A DNA stretch of 64,000 nt, from assembly GCA_000149265.1 (NCBI GenBank), contig CH002582.1, positions 289,639 through 353,638 of the forward strand, in the 5' to 3' direction. The DNA is from Ciona savignyi (taxonomy: Eukaryota; Chordata; Ascidiacea; Phlebobranchia; Cionidae). The notes beneath the pieces are model-generated. The model was not told the DNA's origin, did not search any database, and worked only from the letters and a program-made list of their open reading frames with translations. This document shows, piece by piece, positions 32,126 to 44,100 of this stretch. Both the position numbers and the translations under genes were made by a program. The first letter of the stretch is position 1. The number at the start of each line of letters is the position of its first letter.

Positions 32126-33382
32126 GGTTAGATGGTAGCATTATAGATGGTTACAATAACTTGGTCGACCAATCCGTGCAAAATAGTGCTGGTTGTTTAT
32201 CTTTAGCTCGAAATGGGAGTTGGTTTATTAAAAATTGTTCTACGAGGATCGGATATGCTTGTGAGAGACGCGGCAAGCTTTGTAACTCACAGTCCATCTA
32301 TGTAAGACGTAATCTAACCAAATCATTGTGTTTTAGTCAATGGAACAAGTTTGTGTGCATCTTCTCCATGTGCCAACGGTGGAATTTGTACCGAAAGCGG
32401 CTGCCACTTTCACTGCACTTGCCAGCCCAACTTTAGTGGTTCCAAGTGCGAAATATCATCACCTGGTACTACATATTACTGTCGATACTTTGAATAGTTG
32501 CCAGTGAAATTGTGTATGATGATATTATTATTATAGATTTGATGATAGATAGTATTATGATGCATATAAACAACCGGTAATTCCCACAACTAAAGTTACT
32601 GATGTTTTTTAATGTGTCAAATATTATTAATGGTGATGTTCCACCTTTACATATCTACTAACCCACTCTTAAATTACAGCAGGAACAAAACACTTGAAGT
32701 ACATCATCCCGCCAATATGCATCGTTCTTATCGGAATGGTGGTTGCAGTGATTTGTATCATAAAGCGAAGGTTTGTTCTGCTATGCTTTAGTACGAGTAT
32801 TTACTAATTTGTTTTACCTATTGCAGTTTATATTTTATCTGCTTTAATTATGTAACGAAAGAACGAAAAATATTTTTTTAAATTAGTGTATTCCTTAACC
32901 CCTTTTATCTTTTGCTGGTCTATAAACGTGTTTTCTTTCAATATTTTATACGATCGAATAAGTTGTAGTCAGGTAACATCTGCATTAACTTACACAGCAA
33001 AGGTGGAAGAGAAATCACAGAAGTTCCTGCTGTCCAATTTAATCCGGATCCAAAATCCGTTTATGAAGGTAAACAAAGACCAAACATTCCTTGGTTATAG
33101 TAGAGTAATCAGTAGAGTTTTGTTATTTGGTATTATCAACTGTCAACACCGAATTATGGTAAATAAACGTTTTCCGAAGCGTTTTTTCATGAACTAAACA
33201 TTTTTATAAACTCTTGTTATTTACAGAAATACAAAGTCCACCAGTTGTAATATACGAAAACCTCGCCACTAGAAACTAAATCTAATGGAAAAGCCCTACT
33301 ATTAAATATATTAAACACCATTAAATATATTAAACATTTCTGCCCGAGTACTTTGATATTTCCGTTTGTTGTATAAATTCCT

Positions 33383-33388
33383 AATAAA
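33383..33388 (+). terminator. polyadenylation signal AATAAA, copy C
   Basis: AATAAA lies about 104 bases after the copy C stop, at the position shared with copy A. Confidence 0.6.
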
Positions 33389-34623
33389 ATATATTCGTCA
33401 GTTGTAATTTTTGTTTTTTTTACACCGCCGTTAAATTGTTTTTAATGAACATTGATTTAGTTAAAAGTCACAGAAAAACTGTTCTACAGCCGTATCGTAA
33501 ATTATTGTTTAAAAGGTTACTAGACACATGCACTGTCTAATTGTTTAACTCTACCAAATCCAACCTAGTGACTATAGAAAGCGTTCAATTAATTGATCAC
33601 CCTACCTCTCCAATCCAAACTGATTTCACAGAAATGCTTGTCACTTAAAATCCTGACACAGGAAGCCTTACAATTTTTTACAACGTAAAATATAAACTCC
33701 GATTTGCAACGTAAAGTCAAATTTCCTAGAAAGTTTGCTAGAATTTGAGATGGTGATGAAGTTTCATTGTGATTCCTTAACTCCCTATGTTAGATGTCGG
33801 GACGCCATGCCATACATTTCAAAATCATGATTTGAGAACAAAATTTTATTTTTGGGGTATTTCTCTAGGTAATTTTTTTTCTAAGTGTTAAATCAGTGGC
33901 TACTACACCTCCATTCCACTAAATCTGATTAAAAATTTGGCAGCAGTTCAATCGCTAAGCCCAAAAAAGCTATTTTTTTAGAAAAAAAACCTTTTGGTTT
34001 TTAACGTCCCAGGGGAATTACTCTGGATTTTTCATCCAAAATTAGCTTTATATCTTGCTTGAAAGGCGATACAGTAGAGGGCTACTAAAGAAATTAGTTT
34101 GCTGAAAAACACCGAATGTTAACAGCTGTGTATACGACGATTTTATCTTTAAGAACAGTGGAACGATGCACCGCTTTGATTTTCAAATTCTTTTTTTGAC
34201 AGGATAAGTAAAGTCCTGAAATAAGAACACATGTGCATTTATGATAGAGAGAATAGCACTTTTCATTGTGTTTCTTTTAACTATACCGGAAATTATTACC
34301 TTGCATTGTATAACAATTTCAATTCATAATATGCCACTATCAACCATGGGAAACGATATGACTGTGTATCCCTATTGCAGTGTATTGTATACGATGTGTA
34401 CAACCATGTAGTTTTCGGTGAGTCCAATAATCTGCTGGTTCTGGTCAACGTTTCTCAATTTATTACCTCATAAGGTAGTCAGCTATCTTACGAATGGTTT
34501 TGAAACTAGTACCTCTCTGCTGGCAGCCCAACGGGCTACCATTCAGTCATCTGACTGAATGCTTACGTCACAAAAAAAAGAAATTACGTCACAAACCCGT
34601 CACAGATAATTAAAGTATATGAA

Positions 34624-34907
34624 TAAGGATAGACTATTCATGTTTATCCCACTGAATAGAAATACCAAGAGAGTTAACACAAGCGCAATAGTCAACTCAC
34701 CGTCGGGTTACCAGAGCAATTTTAGTGTGTTGTGTATATTATTCACACGATCCTCCAATTTAGTAGAACCCAATAATCCGCCGGGTTAAGGCAATGCCCG
34801 TTAAGGGCCTTGCCCAAGAACACTACCAATTAGCTAGTGACCAGTTTCGATCTGCAACCATTCAGTAGAAAGGCGACTCACTAATCTACCAGATTAATCA
34901 GTCGGAT
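34624..34907 (-). repeat. SINE-1 copy between the convergent lectin clusters
   Basis: Minus-strand body with GGCCCTTAACGGGCATTGCC and a decayed head at GATTAATCTGGTAGATTAGT. Confidence 0.65.
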
Positions 34908-34984
34908 ACATTTGTACACATTAGTGGAGACTAAGAAAGAATACACATATGTAAAGGCTGGTATTGTCTGCCGCGAGGGCGAAA

Positions 34985-35405
34985 CTGCGCAGGTAAGCCA
35001 TGTGTTTGTAGCCGGAAATTGTGGGTTAATGTACATCACACAAAGGCATACAGTAATGTAATCCTAATGCTTATAACGCTATTGAATTCATCGATTATTT
35101 GGAGGACATGGGGGGATCCATGGTTCGTCGGTTACTGGATCGGTGGTTCGCGAGCATCAGGTAACCAAAATGTTACATATTTATTTAATCCCGTTTTAAT
35201 AATACTACTTCGCAAGTGTGTTATATTATAAACCTACAGATACATATACCTACTTCGATACAAAAACGCTCCGAGTAACGAGCCCACCATGGGTTCGAAA
35301 CTTGACTCAGTAAAATGAGGCAGTGCGGGAATACAACAACAACTTAAGTTAAACGTAATAATCCAGGGGAAACCGAGTGGAAATGGTAGGATGGAACACG
35401 ATTAC
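34985..35405 (+). pseudogene. lectin gene fragment in + orientation, derived from a D-like copy
   Basis: It has part of the 5' flank (GCCGGAAATTGTGGG), jumps directly into the last third of the first CTLD 1 exon (from GAATTCATCGATTATTTGGA to the donor at about 35160), the following intron and the first 35 bases of the next exon. That stump has TGGTAGG in place of TGGTGGG, giving a stop. Its intron matches the D intron (38690-38933) rather than A-C, so it is an inverted fragment of D lying beside D's 3' end. Confidence 0.7.
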
Positions 35406-35848
35406 CCTCTACTTCTTAAAACATTTAAAATCCATGCACATAAAGACCATGTTAGCAAATATTTCTAAATATATAACACAACTGTTCAATATTTTCTGTC
35501 GGTCAGACGCTCGATAGAAGTTATGTCGGTGGGAAATGACGCTTTCGGGTTAATGGAGAATTCCATTGGGGGATATAAATTAAAAAAAAATTCCAGCTAA
35601 GATCGTAGTATTGTATTAAAGTAAGTTTTAACCAGATAAAACAAATCATTTTAGTATAAAATTTAGTTACAAACAATTTTAGAGGCGCTGAGAATAAAGA
35701 AATATAGTAAAACTGACAAATCTTGTTTATTAAGAATCTATTGAACAAACGTATATAACAAACTATTTAGTTAAAAATGATTGATTTATCTAAAAGATTA
35801 GAACAATATAGAATTAATGTATATAATGATGAAGCTTTACTATATGAG

Positions 35849-38800
35849 TTATCTTCTTGTGACCACGTTTTCGTTTTCCACAAATGGTGGACTTTGCATT
35901 TCTATAAAAAAAGGCAGTTCACTAGTTTGGAAATATGTATTAATCCTAAATCAGCATTTACAGATAATTATATAAAACAAAATAACCAAAGTCACACCAA
36001 TTTATAATTGTCTCTTTAACAATACAATAATTATAGTTGTCTCCTTACAATACCGTTTGCAAAAATATCTATGTTTATGAAAGAATTAATCTTCTACTAT
36101 AGCCATGAAATGTTTGTGCTTTGTTTACCTTCATAAACGGGAAATGGATCCGTAGTGTATTGGACAGCTGGAACTTCTGTGATTTCTGTTCTCTCTTTTT
36201 TTCCTCTTTTGCTGTAAAAGTTAATAAAGATAAAGATTATAAAGCAAACACTTTGTTAATCAACCATAAAAAAATGACCGTTCAGGAATACAATAATTAC
36301 AGAAACTTAACTTATTCGTCGCTATTTCGCTACAGTATGCAAGGATATTTAGTTAAAGCAGGTAAAAAAACTTTAGTAGTTTCTAAAAGTTAGTATATAC
36401 ACTTATACTAAAGCATAGTAAGTGGAACACACCTTCGCTTTCCAATACAAATCATTGCAACCAACATCCCTATAAGAATGACGCATATTGGCGGGATAAT
36501 GTACTTCAAAAGTTTAGTTCTTTCTGTAAATTCAGATTAAGAGGATTATTGAATATGAAAAGATCAATCATCAACCGAGTGTCGTAACCTTACAATTTTA
36601 CCCTTTTAACGGTTTATTGGGCCGAAGTTACCGTGCAAATATCCAATTACTTAAATCGACATCACCGGTTGCATTATATAGAATCTTCATAAACAATTGA
36701 CAGTTATTTAAATAAATTATCAAAAGGTAATATGTAGTACCAGATAATAATGATATTTCGCAATTGGAACCACCGAAGTTAGGCTGGCAAGTGCAGTGAA
36801 AGTGACAACCATTTTCGGTACAAAGTCCACCGTTGGCACATGGAGAAGATGCACACAAACTTGTCCCATTGACTAAAACACAATGATTTGGTTAGATTAC
36901 GTCTTACATAGATGGACTGTGTGTTACAAAGCTTACCTGGTCTCTCACAAGCATATCCGATCATAGTAGAACAATTTTTAATAAACCAACTCCCATTTCG
37001 AGCTAAAGATAAACAACCAGCACTATTTTGCACGGATTGGTCGACCAAGTTATTGTAACCATCCATATTGCTACCATCTAACCATACCCAAGATGAGTTG
37101 GTCATTTTTCCTCCCATCCATATCGGTTCATTGCTTAGCCAAAGCTGATTGATTAGGTTTAGAATGATTTGCGCCTCTTTAGATTTTACGATAGCAAGCG
37201 ACGCTTGCAGAGAGTTACATTGCGTCTTGGCCGCTTGAAACGATGTAAATTGCGATGGGATTTTGTTGATGTGAAGTTCACAACCGTTATCGATCGAATG
37301 AAATCGAGCTGGTTAAAACAAATTAGTTTCATTTTAAAGATGATTTAACACTTATTGATTTGTTTCTACTTAAAAGTTGGCATGAGAGTGTAGAATAAGG
37401 GCGCCATGGGCACAATTAACGAACAAGCGTGTTTTGAATAAGTATGCCGAAATACTCTTCAAACTAGCATACGTGACATTACGTATCTCGGTTAATTTTA
37501 ATACAAAAACTACGAATAAATTTTTTTATACCGATTGCATTTTTTAACAAAACCCTTATCCACATATACTTTTATAATCTACTAAAATACACACTTACAT
37601 GTGCACACTTTAACGCAACTTGAATTATACGTAATTACAATAAACTATTCTTACCTTGAGTACAATTTCTTCCAGCAAACCCAAGATCACAGAGACACTT
37701 ATAATCGCCAACTCTCCTAATACAACTGCCAGCATTCTCACAAGGGGTTTGGACTGCATAAATCTAAAACAAAAATTTATTGGTTTAAATAAAAAAATAT
37801 TTAAAAAAATGGTATGAATGAGTATTAAATCTTCTACAAACAACAGTAAATAAAGAAAAGAGCTTACCTCTCTTAAATTTCTTACTCGGTTAAATTATCT
37901 ATTTTGTACCACACTCTAAATACTTATAATGGTCTTGGCCCCTTATAAATATTTTACTCTACGCACCTGCTTCACAGTTTCGTCCACTGTAACCAGGCAA
38001 ACAGGAGCAGCTGTAGTTCAGTGGTAATCTGTTACACGTCCCTCCATTTTGGCAGGTTGTTGGCAGACATACATCTGTTAGTTATGCATTGCCTTTTAGT
38101 TTTATTTTTTTGGTTGAAATTCCTTTACTAAAAATGAAATTAAAGATTTATTTATTTTATTAAATTTTAGTAATACCAGCAGGGGCATAAGCGAACAACG
38201 GTATGTTATTCTGCATGGCAAACTTACGACTCTAAAAACACTGGATATTCGCTTAAGCAATTATCCATTTATATTGGTATATATATTTTGGAATATATAC
38301 ACATGAACCTTGGTTAATATAAATTTATACCTGTACCCATAGCTTTTTTACATTAAACATAAAACGAATATATAAACGATTATAAGCCACAGTTCGCAAG
38401 AGATATAAATTACTTGGATTTTCCACAGCAAACATTACATGAAGGGGCAGTCTGTACCTCTTTGACAGATAAAATACTTCGACTGGGTGCATGTGTCATC
38501 CCACCAGCCACCTTTGATGTTCGAGTAAGAGTTGATAGAATCGTACGGAGTCAAAGCTGCACATGTGCTTTCTGAAGCAGGATGATTCAATTTAACACCA
38601 ATCCAGTATTGGTAAGCATCAGTGGCTCCTGCCGGAGGTAATCGTGTTCCATCCCACCATTTCCACTCGGTTTCTCCTGAAAACAAAGGATCATTGTGGT
38701 ATTAAGTTTAACTTAAGTTGTTGTTTTGTTCAACAATGACCACTTATATTGCCTGCACTGCCTCTTTTTTATTTCTTTTTTTACTGAGCCAAGTTTCGAA

Positions 38801-39293
38801 CCCATGGTGGGCTCGTTACTCGGACCGTTTTTGTGTCGAAGTAGTTATATGTATCTGTATGTTTATAATATAACACAATTGCGAAGTAGTATTATTAAAA
38901 CGGGATTAAATAAATATGTAACCTTTTGGTTACCTGATGCTCGCGAACCACCGATCCAGTAACCAACGAACCATGGATCCCCCCATGTCCTCCAATCAAT
39001 CGATGAATCCAAGTTCGGTTTAATTGCATTCTGCAACTGACTATCTCTGATAATAACTAAATCACCAAGTAATGATTGGCAGTGAATTCGAGCTGCATCA
39101 AATGTTTTTTCTTGATGTGACAAAGGTTACCTGACTTCCATTATAGACAAAACCTAAACAATTAGGGTTACAAGGTGAATAATAAACCAACATTTTTTCG
39201 ATTTATTTTCCTTCATAACTTACTTTGGCTTTTAGCTTGTTGAAAATTGCACAAAATAAAAACGACGATTGCTGTAATAGGTTTCCCTCTCAT
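35849..39293 (-). pseudogene. C-type lectin/EGF receptor, copy D (two frameshifts, ITIM tyrosine lost)
   Basis: Minus-strand exons: 39293-39224 (signal peptide), 39153-38934 and 38676-38458 (CTLD 1), 38074-37967 and 37763-37655 (EGFs), 37308-36937 (CTLD 2), 36872-36741 (EGF), 36523-36433 (transmembrane), 36211-36129 and 35901-35849 (tail). The first CTLD 1 exon is 220 rather than 219 nt because a run of A has one extra base. The second EGF exon is 109 rather than 108 nt (CCAAACCCCTTGTGAG) and reads into a stop. CTLD 1 has KLN where the others have EPN. The tail reads SPPFVENENVVTRR, so the ITIM tyrosine is replaced, while an extra four-codon basic insert (RGKKERTE) lies near the membrane. CTLD 2, its GT donor, the EGF and the helix are intact. 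Homopolymer errors in the assembly could explain one frameshift. Confidence 0.82.
38780..38855 (-). repeat. SINE-2 fragment in the copy D intron
   Basis: It has GAGCCAAGTTTCGAACCCAT and the same internal spacing as other SINE-2 copies. Its inverted partner is in the fragment at 35238-35318. Confidence 0.6.
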
Positions 39294-39620
39294 TTCTTTT
39301 AAGTCTTCTGCATGTAATATACTACACTGCTCAACCAAGCTATGCAACTTCCGTGTTATTTGCATTTTATTTATTGAGTTAATAATAGCGTAAGTAGCAC
39401 ATGAATGTGTATGCTTTTGTATTATGTACAATAACCCACAATGTCCGACTACAAATTTTAATACAGCCAAGGAAGGCCGCAAATCAAATATTGGATCATT
39501 TTTTACAGCGCTTGCCTTTAAACCCAAGACCTCCGGAAGAAAGAGTAACGTTTGTTGTGTGTATACGAATTGGCTGCGCTTACCAGTCGCACGTTTGTAT
39601 ATTAGCTTTTCTGCGACATT
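39294..39620 (-). promoter_or_regulatory. diverged 5' flank of lectin copy D
   Basis: It aligns in inverse orientation with the flanks of A-C, with shared GTATACGAATTGGCTGCGCT and AATATACAAAC phrases. The ETS/RUNX-like core is changed here (CCACAATGTCCGAC on +), so this copy may be expressed differently. Confidence 0.4.
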
Positions 39621-40126
39621 TTGACGGACACGTTATACTTTACATCGGAATGTAAAGTGGTGGTAAAAAGTAAATCTTAAAATAGATACCATCAGACAAG
39701 CAAATGTTAAAAACGTCATAATTTCATGACATTATAGCAAATATAAATATCCAACCGCTTATTTCGTTTTACGTCGTAAATATGTTATGTACAAAATAAA
39801 TGATATTATGAACTAACACTGACGTAAAGATTTCTCAAAGCTTTATACCAATGACAAATTAAATCGTAAATGACGTCACACAAACTGCCTTGTGATTTCA
39901 TCAAGATCTTGTGACGTGGGAGGGTGCAAAGAATAAGCTTGCAAACCCTGTAAGTGAGTCGCCGTGTTTGTTGTTATGACGTCATAGTGTGCGTGACGTG
40001 ACTAGCAGTCATGATTTTTCCTCTCACAGTAAAAGATATCAGTCACAACCAATGTGTATTTTTCCCAAGTGTCATGCGCTTTAATCAACCGTGGCAAGTT
40101 AGTAATGAAAATTTATTTTTTGACGT

Positions 40127-40200
40127 AACGATTCGGACTGATAACTAAGTGGAAGCGCGTCGGACTAATAACCGAGAGGTCCCGGGTTCGAAACCAGCCA
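40127..40200 (+). repeat. tRNA-Ile-like SINE head or tRNA pseudogene
   Basis: It reads GATAACTAAGTGGAAGCGCG, an anticodon arm TCGGACTAATAACCGA with AAT in the loop, and GGTCCCGGGTTCGAAACC as T arm. The acceptor ends do not pair, and the following AGCCGACTGCGTTCTGAG occurs at 45815-45845 and, inverted, near 17410 and 28375, so this is a dispersed tRNA-derived repeat. Confidence 0.55.
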
Positions 40201-40461
40201 TTAGATAGCCGACTGCGTTCTGAGGCAAAATACTTGATGGTTATTGTACGAAATCATCACATTGTGAATTATCCATAACTATGGCGATGTCCATATCGTA
40301 TACAATACACTGTAATGGCTGCAGTGATTCTACGACGATTTATTGTTAAGCTCTGTTCTGGTATATGACCCTCGTTCAATACATTTTGTGACTATAATAG
40401 AACAACTAAACTTAAAAAAACGCTCTGCAATCTAAATCCTGATAAGCGAAGTGTTATACAT

Positions 40462-40644
40462 TCATCTACTATCAATAATTCTGCTTGAGTTAAATGCCGA
40501 TTTTTGTTGCTGCAATAGGTTGGCCGTTACCCATCTCTGTCGCAGAGATTCAAGGTCAGAATGAAATTCTAAATATGACTTTTCGGTACAACTGTTACTA
40601 ATTGACCATTGACTGAAATGCGATTCTGTGAATGGTTTGACCAA
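40462..40644 (-). other. 60-residue open frame of unknown function
   Basis: The minus-strand frame ends SAFNSSRIIDSR and has a charged, helix-prone middle (FHSDLESLRQRWVTANLLQQ). No initiator context, splice partner or family is recognised. It lies between copies D and E. Confidence 0.2.
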
Positions 40645-41066
40645 ATTATATTGGAGAGAAAAAATATTTATCTTTAATGCAATGGTTTAAATAAGTTTAA
40701 ATAAATAACATTTCAGATGAAATACCTAAATTGATGAAGTTTTGGGAATTACCCCTTAACTTTTTATTACAATTCCAATTTAGGTACATAAAGATCATGT
40801 CAGCTAAGATCCCTGAAATTTATAACACAAATGTTTCATTTTGGTCTGTCAACTAAACGATGTAAGTTATGTCGGTCAATATTTTAGTTTTTGGGTGAAA
40901 ATTCCACTAAAGAATACATACCAAATAAATAAGAAAACGTTTTAATCTTGTAGAACAGTTTTGCCGTGACTTTTAACTAAAACAAACAAGTCATTCTGGT
41001 TTTAATGTTCATTAAAACAATTTAATGGCGGTGTAAAAAAACAAAAATTACAACTGACGAATATAT

Positions 41067-41072
41067 TTTATT
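41067..41072 (-). terminator. polyadenylation signal AATAAA, copy E
   Basis: TTTATT on + is AATAAA on -, about 90 bases past the ancestral stop, at the site homologous to copies A-C. Confidence 0.55.
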
Positions 41073-41157
41073 AGGAATTTATACAATAAACGGAAATATT
41101 AAACTACTCAGGCACAAATGTTTAATATATTCAATGGTGAAGCTTCTCAATTAGATT

Positions 41158-44100
41158 TAGCTTCTAGTGGCCAGGTTTTCGTATTATACAGCAGATGGAC
41201 TTTGTATTTCTGTAAATAACAAGAGTTTATAAAAACGTTTAGTTTATAAAAAAAAACGCTTTGAAAAACGTCTATTAATCATAATTCGGTGTTTACAGTT
41301 GATGATACTAAACAACAAATCTGATCCCAGTTACACCAGGTTATAATTGTCAAACTTTAAAAATAAGATACGTATTACGAAAAGTTGATGTTCAGTTGGG
41401 GATAATTACTCTACTATAACCAAGGAATGTTTGGTCTTTGTTTACCTTCATAAACGGATTTTGGATCCGGATTAAATTGGACAGCAGGAACTTCCGTGAT
41501 TTCTCTTCCACATTTGCTGTGTAAGTTAATGCAGATGTTACCTGACTACAACTTATGGAATAGTATAAAATATTGAAAGAAAATACGTTTATAGACCAGA
41601 AAAAGATAAAAGGGATTTAGGAATACACTAATTTAAAAAAAATATTTTTCGTTATTTCGTTACATAATTAAAGCAGATAAAATATAAACTGCAATAGGTA
41701 AAACAAATGAGTAAATACTAATACTAAAGCATAGTAGAACAAACCTTCGCTTTCTGATACAAATCACTGCAACCACCATCCCTATAAGAATGATGCATAT
41801 TGGCGGGATGATATACTGCAAGTGTTTTGTTCCTGCTGTAATTTAAGATTGGGTTAGTAGATATGTAAAGGTAGAACATTACCATTCATAATATTTGACA
41901 CATTAAAAAACTTTTGTAACTTTAGTTGTGGGAATTACCGGATGTGTATATGTATCATAATACTATCTATCATCAAATCTATCATAATAATATCATCATA
42001 CATTATTTACTTGGCACGCATTTAATCGAAAAATCACAAACTAATCTGTGGTACCAGATAATGGAGATATTTGGCAATTGGAGCCACTGAAGTTGGGCTG
42101 GCAAGTACAGTGAAAGTGGCAACCGCTTTCGGTACAAACTCCAGCGTTGGCACATGGAGAAGATGCACACAAACTTGTCCCATTGACTAAAACACAATGA
42201 TTTGGTTAGATTACGTCTTACATAGATGGACTGTGAGTTACAAAGCTTACCGCGTCTCTCACAAGCATATCCGAGCATCGTAGAACAATTTTCAATCAAC
42301 CAACTACCATTTTGAGCTAAAGACAAACAACCAGTACCCTTTGGTACAGATTGGTCTACCAAGTTATTGTAACCATTCATAATGCTACCATCTAACCATA
42401 GCCATGATGAGTTGGTCATTTTTCCTCCCAGCCATATCGGTTCATTGCTTAGCCAAAGCTGATTGATAAGGTTGAAAATGATTTGCGTCTCTTTAGATTT
42501 TATGATAGCAAGCGATGCTTGCAGAGAGTTACATTGCGTCTTGGCCGCTTGAAACGATGTAAATTGCGATGGAATTTGGTTGATGTGGAGTTCGCAACCG
42601 TTTTCGAACGAAAGGAATCGAGCTGGTTAAAATTAAATAGTAAATTTAACTTAAACACGATTTAACTCCTGATTTGTAGCATTAGGGCGACATAAGTACA
42701 ATTCAAGACTAAGCTTGATGATAGACTATACAAACTAACACACACATCATTACTTATATCAGTTTATTTTAATCAAACACTACGAATCAATTTATTCTGT
42801 CCCGATTGAAATATTTCCACCGAACCCTAATTCACATTGACACTTATAATCGACTACAATGAACACTGTTATCTGTACACACTTTTAAGCATCTTGAACT
42901 ATACGTACTTTTAATGAACTATTCTTACCTTGAGTGCAATTTCTTCCAGCAAACCCAAGATCACAGAGACACTTATAATCGCCCACTCTCCGACTACAAC
43001 CGCCACCATTTCCACATGGGTTTGGAGTGCATAAATCTAAAACAATAAAAAAAAATGATATGATCCGATTTATTAATAACTCTTACATACAACAACAGTA
43101 AATAAAGAAAAGAACTTATCTATTTCATTTTTCTACCTTAATTGGAACATTTGTTATGTACCAGATTTTAAATACTTTAATTGGTTCTAGCCTCTCATAA
43201 CACAAACTGTACTCTACAAACCTGTTTCACAGTTTCGTCCCATGTAGCCTGGCGAACAAGAGCAACTGTAGTTCAGTGGTAATCTGTTACATGTCCCTTC
43301 ATTTTGGCAGGTTGTTAGCAGACATAGATCTGTTATAGGTATACCGTTAATTAAAGTAAGTTGAAAGGATACAATTCGCATGTTTATCCCCTGGTCGAAT
43401 GGTTAAATTGAGTTGTAGCATTGGCCTAGGATGCTTAACCGTAGGTTTATTATTTTAATGTGGCATTTAAAATAAAGTTGTAATTCTAAAACAAATGATT
43501 GTGCATATACTATACACACCTGTTTCACAGTTTCGTCCTATGTAACCAGGCAAACAGGAACAGCTGTAGTCCAGTGGTAATCTGTTGCACGTCCCTCCAT
43601 TTCGGCAAGTTGTTGGCAGACATAGATCTATTGAAGATGTACATTGTCAAACTACTGTTGCACACTTGAGGTGGGGCATAACTAATCAATAGACCTCTAT
43701 GCGAAACCACATCTGCCGAGTTGTTCTCTCTTAGATATGGTATTTAAACGAGTATTTTAATGGGTAACAATGGTGGCGATTCCTCATTTCTTTTGTGAAA
43801 GTAGTATGTGCTAGTCTTGGCGCTTGCTTTCTTATTTCGTCGTGTAATTTTGTATAAGGGAAGCAAAACTTCGTCAAAATAAATGACGTCCATTTTCAAG
43901 CTGTTTTAATTCGTTACTGCTTGCAGAAACAAGCAATACAAAATGTGTAGGCCTATAGCATATGGTGATTTTGGTTAGGGAACCTACTAGTACATATATA
44001 CACATATAGGTTACAATCATAATCTGTTTTACAAGTGGTGGTGATTGATATGTAGTTGTTGCTCTTTAGTTGACTGTGATTGTTGCGTTAGCTAAACCCG

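Larger units (their letters stand above)
28837..33279 (+). pseudogene. C-type lectin/EGF ITIM-type receptor, copy C (CTLD 2 split by a transposon)
   Basis: Exons: 28837-28906 (signal peptide), 28976-29194 and 29704-29922 (CTLD 1, EPN kept), 30103-30210 (EGF with CQNGGTC), 30966-31198 plus 32134-32272 (CTLD 2, interrupted), 32337-32465 (EGF), 32680-32770 (transmembrane), 32998-33068 and 33227-33279 (tail ending VVIYENLATRN). A 927-bp element sits inside the CTLD 2 exon, between WLWLD and the following GSIID. Without it the exon would be the normal 372 nt. A second EGF is reduced to a stump near 30608-30646. The CTLD 2 donor is GC rather than GT, as in copy B. As it stands the transcript would be truncated in CTLD 2. 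Confidence 0.85.

Noticed and set aside
40127..40200. Functional tRNA-Ile gene
   Set aside because: The anticodon and T arms look right but the acceptor stem does not pair, and the sequence continues into a repeat found elsewhere in the window.
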